NCBI GenBank assembly: GCA_913056375.1
Contig: CAJXNF010000045.1
Coordinates: 1-12,298 of the forward strand
Direction: 5' to 3'
Length of the DNA: 12,298 bases
Source: an uncultured Pseudomonadota bacterium
GTDB lineage: Bacteria > SAR324 > NAC60-12
Positions within the stretch are counted from its first letter, which is position 1. Each line of letters begins with the position of its first letter. This document shows positions 7,170 through 12,298 of the stretch, one piece after another. The notes beneath the pieces are model-generated. The model was not told the DNA's origin. It worked only from the letters and a program-made list of their open reading frames with translations, and did no database searches. The translations under genes and the position numbers were made by a program.

Positions 7170-8263
7170 TCCACAGTTGGAACACCCATCAATCCTACGC
7201 TTTTGATCAAAGCTTTAACCTCGTCCCCTTTTTTCAACTGAAGTACATCACAGGATTTTCTTGTGATTCTAGCTAACAAATCATCACCATGGGCTTGCTT
7301 CCCTAGCCTTAGAAATACATTAGCTTGTTGCTGCCCAAAAGGTTGAATGTCGACGACGACGGCTGAGAGAACATTCAAGAAGCTAGCATCTCCATCTTGC
7401 CATGATTTGGCGATTCCCACTTCTTTTGCCAAAATTCTTAAACGATGACGGCTTCCAACCACTCCTAAATTCTGGGAGAGAGTCAGAGATCCACCATTAA
7501 CTGCTATTTTTGAAAGACAATACTTTGAATCAAAATCTTGCATAGATCCCTCAAGAATCACGGCTGCTTCAGGTAACCTGGCCAATGGTAGTTGTGGATT
7601 AGCCAGTAATCCCGAAATACTGCCTTGGGCAATGACATGACCTTTCTCAAGCAGAATCATCCAATCTGCGAGTTGTTCGATCTCTTGCAAATCGTGGCTT
7701 ACATAAACAATGGGGACTTTTAGATCGAGATGCAGCCTTTGAAGGTAAGGCAGAATCTCCATTCTGCTGAAGCGATCCAGTGCGGAGAGTGGTTCATCCA
7801 TCAAGAGAATTTCTGGAGCAGAGAGCAACGCTCGCCCAATGGCAACACGTTGCTTTTCTCCACCCGAAAGCCTGCTAGGTTCACGGTCAAGTAAAGCCTC
7901 CAAGCCTAACATTTCCGTTATCTCCTCCCATAGTTTGGTCTTCTGAGTGTTTTGAATTCGCTTCAACCCATACTCGAGGTTCCTTCGAACGGAAAGATGA
8001 GGAAAAAGATTCGCATCCTGAAAGACATAGCCAATTGGGCGGCGATGTGTTGGCAAAAAATTAGAAGAATCCTGCCAACTTTTTCCATCAACAACTAGGT
8101 TGCCCTCTAACTGAGTTAAACCTGCAATGCAGCGTAAGATAGTTGTTTTGCCACAGCCGGAAGGACCAAATAATGCGGTAATTCCTGTTTGTGGAAGAGT
8201 GAAGGAGACATCCACCTCAAAATTTCCCAATCTTCCTTTGAACTCGGCTTCAAATCTACTCAT
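7157..8263 (-). CDS. modC: Molybdate ABC transporter ATP-binding protein ModC
   Basis: ModC powers uptake of molybdate (and usually tungstate) for molybdenum-cofactor enzymes. With a start at 8263 it has 368 residues, near the roughly 352 of E. coli ModC. The protein begins MSRFEAEFKGRLGNFEVDVSF, followed by FGPSGCGKTTILRCIAGL (Walker A), RPIGYVFQDANLFPHLSVRRNL (Q-loop), LSGGEKQRVAIGRALL (signature), ILLMDEPLSALD (Walker B) and YVSHDLQEIEQLAD (H-loop). The C-terminal third (about 285-360), with SAVVVDIQPFGQQQANVFLRLG and LLARITRKSCDVLQLKKGDEV, is a Mop/TOBE domain that binds oxyanion. The frame stays open upstream to 8365, but the overlapping TAATG with the modB stop, and the position of the first family residue, fix the start at 8263. 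Third gene of modABC. Confidence 0.95.
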   Translation of the reverse strand: MSRFEAEFKGRLGNFEVDVSFTLPQTGITALFGPSGCGKTTILRCIAGLTQLEGNLVVDGKSWQDSSNFLPTHRRPIGYVFQDANLFPHLSVRRNLEYGLKRIQNTQKTKLWEEITEMLGLEALLDREPSRLSGGEKQRVAIGRALLSAPEILLMDEPLSALDRFSRMEILPYLQRLHLDLKVPIVYVSHDLQEIEQLADWMILLEKGHVIAQGSISGLLANPQLPLARLPEAAVILEGSMQDFDSKYCLSKIAVNGGSLTLSQNLGVVGSRHRLRILAKEVGIAKSWQDGDASFLNVLSAVVVDIQPFGQQQANVFLRLGKQAHGDDLLARITRKSCDVLQLKKGDEVKALIKSVGLMGVPTVDQAG

Positions 8264-8949
8264 TATCTTTTTGCTCGCCAATGACGTTCGATAAGAGTTG
8301 TTGCCAAGATCACGCAGAAAGAAAATCCAATCATACCTCCAGCCAGAACATGGGCCTTTTCCCACTGAAGAGATTCAACGTAATCATAAATCGCAACGGA
8401 GAGTACCTTCGTCTCCCCTGGAATATTTCCACCTAACATCAAAATCACACCAAACTCACCTACGGTGTGAGCAAAACCCAAGACCGATCCGGTTAGTATG
8501 CCAGGTCTTGCGAGGGGCAGGGCAATAGAAAAAAAGACATCGAATGGGCTAGCCCGCAGGCTAGCTGCAGCTTCCAATGAATTTTCTCCAATAGCTTCAA
8601 AGGAGTTTCGAATGGGCTGGACGACAAAAGGTAATGAATAGATGACTGATCCAACGACCAATCCCTTGAAGGAAAAAGGGAAAGGTGAACCAAAAACTTC
8701 CGATAACCAGCTACCAAATTTTCCCTGTGGGCTAAGCAGCAGAAGCAGATAGAAGCCGAGGACTGTGGGGGGAAGAACAAGCGGCAGGGCGACTAAAGTT
8801 CCAATAATTTCTTTAATAAATGACTTTGAACGGGAAAGCCACCAAGCGATTGGAGTCCCGAGAATCAGTAAAAGGAGTGTGGTGACAAAGGCCAATTTAA
8901 GGGTGAGTTTGGTAGCCTCCCACATCTCAGCATCAAACCACTCATTCAA
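8263..8949 (-). CDS. modB: Molybdate ABC transporter permease ModB
   Basis: ModB is the inner-membrane channel subunit and dimerises to dock ModC. The 228 residues match E. coli ModB (229). About five hydrophobic helices are visible, starting with LTLKLAFVTTLLLLILGTPI at 15-34; the next carries LVALPLVLPPTVLGFYLLLLL. The coupling loop has the EAA motif in EAAASLRASPFDVFFSIALP, followed by RPGILTGSVLGFAHTVGEFG, a ModB hallmark. GGNIPGETKVLSVAIYDYVE also fits the family. The start is a TTG at 8949, 9 bases after the modA stop; a purine-rich GGAATGAG about 10 bases upstream could serve as ribosome site. No in-frame ATG occurs before residue 9 (Met), which would remove little. The stop codon overlaps the modC ATG (TAATG), so the two are translationally coupled. 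Confidence 0.95.
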   Translation of the reverse strand: MNEWFDAEMWEATKLTLKLAFVTTLLLLILGTPIAWWLSRSKSFIKEIIGTLVALPLVLPPTVLGFYLLLLLSPQGKFGSWLSEVFGSPFPFSFKGLVVGSVIYSLPFVVQPIRNSFEAIGENSLEAAASLRASPFDVFFSIALPLARPGILTGSVLGFAHTVGEFGVILMLGGNIPGETKVLSVAIYDYVESLQWEKAHVLAGGMIGFSFCVILATTLIERHWRAKR

Positions 8950-8958
8950 GGGAAAATC

Positions 8959-9702
8959 TCATTCCAAGTCGTAACCATAAGACTGAATTATTTCTCTTGC
9001 AGGATCGCTTTTCAGAAATTCTAAGAATTCTCTGGCAGCTTTTTTATCCAGACCTTTCTGCAAGAGCACCGCATCTTGTTGGATTGGGCTGTGTAAATCT
9101 GCTGGAATGGTCGAATACAGATCTGGTTCAATATTGATCACCTGAGACCTTGAGACCACGCCTAATTCTGCATTGCCAGTGCTTACAAACTGAAAAGTTT
9201 GTGCAATGTTATCTCCTTGGATAATGCTTGTGCGCAGATTTTCGAAGATCCCTAGGTTTTGGAGGACCTCAATTGCTGCTCGACCATATGGTGCTGTCTT
9301 CGGATTTGCGATCGCCAGTCGGGTGAATCCATTCGATTTTAAAACTTCCACTGGTTGTTGATCCGATCTCTCTCTTGGACAGTAGAGCACAATCCGTCCA
9401 AGGGCATAAGTGAATTGGCTTCCTTTCTCTGCAAAACCTTCTGAAACTAATCTCAGTGGACGTTCTTGGTCAGCCGCAAGGAATACTTGAAAAGGAGCCC
9501 CATGGATGATTTGAGCGTATAATTTTCCGGTTGAGCCGAAGCTCAGACGCACATTATGAGTGGTGATCTTGGAGAATTCCTGACTCAATTCTTTTGCTGG
9601 GGCGACAAAGTTGGATGCTACTGCGACAAGTAGTTCCTCAGCATTTGCGATGTGTATATTAAAGGAGAGAAGTAAGAGCAGAAACTGAATTTTTTTTAGC
9701 AA
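8959..9702 (-). CDS. modA: Molybdate-binding periplasmic protein ModA
   Basis: ModA captures molybdate in the periplasm and delivers it to ModBC. The 247 residues (E. coli 257) begin with a Sec signal peptide: MLKK, a hydrophobic stretch IQFLLLLLSFNIHIANA, and probable cleavage after ANA before EELLVAVASNFVAP. The mature part shows A-V-A-S-N-F (first oxyanion loop), LSFGSTGKLYAQIIHGAPFQVFLAADQERP (Ser-Thr loop of the ligand site), LAIANPKTAPYGRAAIEVL, and GNAELGVVSRSQV, all in ModA order. The start is TTG at 9702; an in-frame stop lies at 9721-9723 and no ATG or GTG occurs between, so TTG is the likely start. It leads modABC. The 124 bases upstream, down from gene 9827-11266, must hold any promoter; I see no convincing ModE palindrome or molybdenum-cofactor riboswitch there. 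Confidence 0.94.
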   Translation of the reverse strand: MLKKIQFLLLLLSFNIHIANAEELLVAVASNFVAPAKELSQEFSKITTHNVRLSFGSTGKLYAQIIHGAPFQVFLAADQERPLRLVSEGFAEKGSQFTYALGRIVLYCPRERSDQQPVEVLKSNGFTRLAIANPKTAPYGRAAIEVLQNLGIFENLRTSIIQGDNIAQTFQFVSTGNAELGVVSRSQVINIEPDLYSTIPADLHSPIQQDAVLLQKGLDKKAAREFLEFLKSDPAREIIQSYGYDLE

Positions 9703-9826
9703 CGTTTTGCTTATTTTGAATCAGGCTTTGGAGATACTTGCTTAAAAAATTGAATGAGATTTTTGGACTCAGTGAATGCTTTTCTGATGATAATGTCAGG
9801 GGATTAAAATGAGAACATATCAATTT
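9703..9826 (-). promoter_or_regulatory. Intergenic region upstream of modABC, presumed promoter region
   Basis: This AT-rich gap lies between the upstream unknown gene and the TTG start of modA. It is the only non-coding space that could carry a modABC promoter independent of the upstream gene. I found no sigma-70 pair with good spacing, no clear ModE-type palindrome and no terminator hairpin with a T-run. The region is listed for its position only. Confidence 0.3.
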
Positions 9827-11266
9827 TTAGGATTTAGCAAGCTCAGTCAGTTGTTCCTTGAGAATGCAATATTCCAAATTGTCTAATTGATATTCTAGGA
9901 ATGGTCTTCGCCATGGAGTTGTGGCGTCTGAATCTTTTTCTGTGATTAAATTCTGGAGATTGCTCTCTAGCTTATTCATCTCACTTTGGATGCGTTCTAG
10001 AGTATCCACGATTTTGACATGTTGTCTCAGAAACACAGAAAGTTTTTTTATATCTTGTTGAATGCCCTCTTGACTTCGCTTGTTTTCAAGAGTGAATGCG
10101 CGTTTCAGCATGGAAGTAGCTTTCTCGGCAATGCTCTCCTCTTTGCTATAGCAGTTCATAAGATTGAGTAGTTGCAGATGAGTTTTTCTCTTGGGATCAA
10201 TTGGTTTTGTCAATTCCTGAATCAATGATTCTTTCTGGCGGATTTTTTCAAGTAATTGCTTTTTGGACTTAAGAAGATGTTGATAATGCTCAACTTCTTG
10301 CTGATTCTCATTACCAAAGTCATCAGCCTCAATGAGGTCTAATTCAACCTGAATTGGGTCAATCTGTTCTTGCAGGTCTTTCAAGTGCTGCTTAGCTTCC
10401 TCAATTCGTTGAAGATTTTGAGGCTGCTTGGCGAGTGATTTTTCCTCTTTTCGACTAAGATTTCCTGTTGTACGCACCAAGATCAAAATAGGGAGTTTAT
10501 CTCCTTCAAATCGCCATGGATTAATCAACACCAAGTCATACTTTTTCATTTCAGGATGTTGAAAAAGACTTGTTGGGACTTTTCGAAGATCGATCTGTTG
10601 AGCATCTGGATCGATTTTCCTCTGCAAATGTTGCAGTTGGTTGAGCGTCATGGTCTTAATACGCTGGCTGTTGTAACCTAGGCTGCCTAACTTTCTTGGC
10701 AACGTGGAACCAAGATTATCGATGATCAGCACATTTACTAATGTTCGCATCACATCTTCAAGAAGACTGACTCCTGTCGCTCCTGAAATTGCTTTATCCA
10801 GGGCTCCTCTCAGTCCTTCAATGTAAAGATCCTCAAAGGGTTCTACTCTTTTGAGGATTGATTGTAAGACTAATTGTTGTTGCCAGTGTTGCTCATTCCT
10901 TCTGAAGAAATTTACGCATCGATAGCAGAATTTCTGAAACTCCAGGTCATTCCGTTGGGTTTGGATATCCTTTTCAAGTTGTTTCAAACGTTGCAACCAC
11001 AGTTCAGCTTCAGGATCCATTTTCTTGGGAAGCCTCATAACCCGAGATCGTGAATAGATTTTCATGCCACTCGCAGGTCGCTTTTCCGCTCCGAAATCTT
11101 CTTCATACCAAAGCCAGATTACCGCAGCGTTTTGAGCAGGTGGTCTGCCCGGGCCATGTGTAAGCAACTCGATAGAGGTGTGTCGATTTTCAAGTCGCTT
11201 CATCAATTCGGAACGTAGATTATCTGCCCAGACCTGGGGCATCGAAACTTGGAGGAGATCTGGCAT
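9827..11266 (-). CDS. Unrecognised coiled-coil protein with degenerate receiver-like alpha/beta blocks
   Basis: I do not recognise this 479-residue protein. It has no signal peptide or membrane helix, so it is probably cytoplasmic. Residues 1-84 look alpha/beta: LLQVSM, SIELLTHG, AAVIWLWYEED, then SRVMRLPKKMDPEAELW, an arrangement reminiscent of a receiver domain ending in K-P-x. Residues 85-160 are helical and include a CYRC pair (114-117). Residues 177-268 again read as strand-helix-strand: VNVLIIDNLG, a helical LPRKLGSLGY turn, YDLVLINPW, LPILILVRTTG. This resembles a receiver in which the acidic pocket and phospho-acceptor Asp have become Asn (IIDN, LINP). From about 283 to 445 it is strongly charged, Q/E/K/L-rich and likely coiled coil, ending in a short globular tail with PWRRPFLEYQL. 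ATG at 11266 is the only reasonable start. It stands alone between mlaE and modA on the same strand. Confidence 0.75.
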   Translation of the reverse strand: MPDLLQVSMPQVWADNLRSELMKRLENRHTSIELLTHGPGRPPAQNAAVIWLWYEEDFGAEKRPASGMKIYSRSRVMRLPKKMDPEAELWLQRLKQLEKDIQTQRNDLEFQKFCYRCVNFFRRNEQHWQQQLVLQSILKRVEPFEDLYIEGLRGALDKAISGATGVSLLEDVMRTLVNVLIIDNLGSTLPRKLGSLGYNSQRIKTMTLNQLQHLQRKIDPDAQQIDLRKVPTSLFQHPEMKKYDLVLINPWRFEGDKLPILILVRTTGNLSRKEEKSLAKQPQNLQRIEEAKQHLKDLQEQIDPIQVELDLIEADDFGNENQQEVEHYQHLLKSKKQLLEKIRQKESLIQELTKPIDPKRKTHLQLLNLMNCYSKEESIAEKATSMLKRAFTLENKRSQEGIQQDIKKLSVFLRQHVKIVDTLERIQSEMNKLESNLQNLITEKDSDATTPWRRPFLEYQLDNLEYCILKEQLTELAKS

Positions 11267-11426
11267 TACTGATTTAACTGGGAGATTTGTATTCTTGAGT
11301 CAAATGATTTGAATATAGAGAATTTTAATCAACCGTCCAGATCAGAATGTTTAAAGAAGTTCCGAATGATGTGATTTAGGCTTTTAAAGCATTGGATCGG
11401 AGGATGGGGACGTTACTGAAGTTGGC
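11267..11426 (-). other. Intergenic region between mlaE and the unknown gene
   Basis: An AT-rich 160-base gap. It holds a perfect 11-base palindrome, GCTTTTAAAGC, at 11380-11390, and a weak CGTTA/TAACG inverted repeat at 11411-11432 that overlaps the mlaE stop. A TATATT hexamer about 60 bases upstream of the next gene could be a -10 element, but no matching -35 is seen. There is no T-run after either repeat, so I call no terminator. Confidence 0.3.
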
Positions 11427-12122
11427 TTAACGCTGCCAAAAGGAGGTGAAGATATAGTCTGAGAAGAGAATAAACACTGCAGAGAAGCTCACGGCTTCTG
11501 TTGTGGCTCGACCAACACCTTCAGCCCCGTTTTCGGTGAAATAGCCTTTGTAGCAACCTACATGAGTGAGAACTACTCCAAAAATGGCTGCCTTAATGAG
11601 GCTACCCCAAATATCTCGCAGCTCGACAAATGATTCGATTTTGGAGAGGAAAATTCCAGAATCTACTCCGAGTAATAAGACTCCAACAAGATATGAGCCG
11701 AGTATGCCCGTAAAATTGGCTACCATCGTCAGACTTGGCAGCATCACCAAACCTGCTAGTATTCTGGGTGTTACAAGATACTGGACTGGGTTGACTGCTA
11801 GAGATTGCAACGCATCAATCTGCTCTGTGACCCGCATTGTGCCGAGTTCAGCCGCAATTGCTGAGCCAGCTCTTGCATTGACCATTAAGGCAGTTAGAAC
11901 CGGTCCCAACTCTCTGGTCATACTAACTGCGACCATTCCCCCCACAATGCTCTCAGAACTAAAGGTTTTTAGGGCGAAGTAGGACTGAATGGTGAGCACC
12001 ATTCCAGTGAATGTGCCGGTGAGAATGGTAATCCAGAGCGACTTGTTGCCGATGAATTCCATCTGTTTGAAGAAAAGTTTGAAGCGAAAGGGAGGCGAGA
12101 TCAGAGCTGAAAAGGCTTCCAA
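11427..12122 (-). CDS. mlaE: MlaE/YrbE-family ABC permease (phospholipid transport), 5' end disturbed
   Basis: MlaE is the inner-membrane permease of the Mla lipid-trafficking ABC system that helps keep outer-membrane asymmetry. The 231 residues match the family from PPFRFKLFFKQMEFIGNKSL onward: GTFTGMVLTIQSYFALKTF, SMTRELGPVLTALMVNARAG, SAIAAELGTMRVTEQIDAL and VNPVQYLVTPRILAG are hallmark segments, followed by GILGSYLVGVLLLGVDSGIF and the terminal GVGRATTEAVSFSAVFILFSDYIFT. About five membrane helices are visible. E. coli MlaE has 260 residues, so about 25-30 N-terminal residues are missing. The frame opens only at a TTG (12122), with a TGA just upstream at 12129-12131. A good ATG with a ribosome site lies at 12143-12145, but in another frame; one extra T in the T-run at 12121-12124 would join them. 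No mlaF, mlaD or mlaC partner lies beside it. Confidence 0.85.
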   Translation of the reverse strand: MEAFSALISPPFRFKLFFKQMEFIGNKSLWITILTGTFTGMVLTIQSYFALKTFSSESIVGGMVAVSMTRELGPVLTALMVNARAGSAIAAELGTMRVTEQIDALQSLAVNPVQYLVTPRILAGLVMLPSLTMVANFTGILGSYLVGVLLLGVDSGIFLSKIESFVELRDIWGSLIKAAIFGVVLTHVGCYKGYFTENGAEGVGRATTEAVSFSAVFILFSDYIFTSFWQR

Positions 12123-12142
12123 AAGAACTCACATAAAATTTG

Positions 12143-12161
12143 CATCTTTGTAGTTTCCTCT
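12143..12161 (-). promoter_or_regulatory. Ribosome binding site and ATG likely belonging to mlaE
   Basis: On the minus strand, AGAGGAAA (12154-12161) stands 8 bases before an ATG at 12143-12145. This is the best Shine-Dalgarno/start pair in this part of the window. As sequenced, the ATG opens only a 14-codon frame (MQILCEFFWKPFQL) that closes inside mlaE. With one extra T at 12121-12124 it would read MQILCEFFLEAFSAL and run straight into the mlaE frame, which fits the F-L-x-E-A-x pattern common near the start of this family. Confidence 0.55.
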
Positions 12162-12174
12162 TGTTTGATTATTG

Positions 12175-12298
12175 TTAGAAAAAATATTCGCAAGTCTCAT
12201 ACATGTATCTTTTTTGTTCTTCTTTTGTCAATTTTATCAAAACACCTCTACCATCATCTGGGTTGGGTTCTCTTCGAATCAGGCCTTGATTCTCCATT
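12175..12298 (-). CDS. MarR-family transcriptional regulator, C-terminal fragment with a short tail
   Basis: The last 40 residues of a protein entering from beyond the window end. MENQGLIRREPNPDDGRGVL followed by IKLT is the end of the recognition helix and the beta wing of a MarR winged-helix DNA-binding domain (family pattern L-x-x-x-G-L-I-x-R, then D-x-R, then L-T). MarR proteins normally continue about 40-50 residues past the wing to form the C-terminal dimerisation helix. Here only KEEQKRYMYETCEYFF follows before TAA at 12175-12177, so the tail is unusually short or has been lost. No alternative frame has room to restore it before the mlaE ribosome site. The codons are AT-rich (long A-runs). 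It lies on the same strand just upstream of mlaE and might be co-transcribed with it. The assignment rests on the wing motif alone. Confidence 0.62.
   Translation of the reverse strand, partial: MENQGLIRREPNPDDGRGVLIKLTKEEQKRYMYETCEYFF

Noticed and set aside
8264..8365. Upstream extension of modC to 402 residues
   Set aside because: The added 34 residues lie within modB in another frame and do not resemble any ModC N-terminus; the TAATG overlap gives a clear start at 8263.
9698..9709. GCAAAACGTTGC around the modA start as a possible operator
   Set aside because: Only the outer GCAA/TTGC arms pair, the motif overlaps the start codon, and it does not match the ModE box pattern.
9810..9878. 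Small plus-strand frame (22 codons) with GGGG before its ATG
   Set aside because: It runs antisense into the 3' end of the 479-residue gene, is very short, and has no recognisable feature.
11380..11390. Palindrome GCTTTTAAAGC in the gap downstream of mlaE
   Set aside because: Short and AT-rich, with no T-run after it, so it is not a terminator. An operator role cannot be supported from one copy.
11411..11432. CGTTA/TAACG inverted repeat at the mlaE stop
   Set aside because: Only a 5-base stem with a 12-base loop and no T-run; too weak to call.
11566..11982. 138-codon open frame on the plus strand opposite mlaE
   Set aside because: Its translation shows no domain or membrane pattern and is the shadow of a strongly conserved mlaE on the other strand.

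Overview
The window looks like a contig from an uncultured Gram-negative, probably marine or aquatic, bacterium of proteobacterial type. Pointers are an MlaE-type outer-membrane lipid-transport permease, a UbiE/MenG quinone methyltransferase, RecN, and a moderately AT-rich base composition. I cannot fix the taxon. Several genes (nadD-pncC, ubiE, modA, modB, apparently mlaE) seem to begin with TTG.

Layout. (1) Bases 1-381: the 3' end of fliE and the 5' end of fliF, a normal flagellar order. (2) Bases 360-381: an abrupt join. The fliF frame stops making sense and a 2-isopropylmalate-synthase-type frame (leuA, missing its 5' part) begins inside a stretch that can be read as conserved sequence of both genes. 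This is most likely a metagenome assembly chimera, otherwise a real recombination or deletion. (3) Bases 360-7169, plus strand: a tightly packed, probably co-transcribed series: 'leuA, a fused NaMN adenylyltransferase/NMN deamidase (NadD-PncC), ubiE/menG, mrp (Fe-S carrier P-loop ATPase), recN, and an orphan Fe(III)-type ABC ATPase. Spacings run from a 4-base overlap to 23 bases. (4) Bases 7157-9702, minus strand: modABC, a complete molybdate ABC importer, ending tail-to-tail with a 13-base overlap against the Fe-type ATPase gene. (5) Bases 9827-11266, minus strand: a 479-residue coiled-coil protein I do not recognise, with two alpha/beta blocks that resemble degenerate receiver domains. (6) Bases 11427-12145, minus strand: an mlaE-type permease with a disturbed 5' end. 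(7) Bases 12175-12298, minus strand: the end of a MarR-family regulator whose C-terminus is unusually short.

How the parts fit. The plus-strand series is core metabolism and maintenance: leucine-type chain elongation, NAD salvage, quinone synthesis, Fe-S delivery and DNA repair. The minus-strand genes are envelope and nutrient transport. The most notable items are the fliF/leuA join, the NadD-PncC fusion with altered active-site motifs in both halves, the unknown coiled-coil protein, and the probable one-base frameshift at the start of mlaE. I saw no CRISPR array, insertion sequence, tRNA or rRNA, and no convincing intrinsic terminator. No gene-free stretch exceeds 300 bases.
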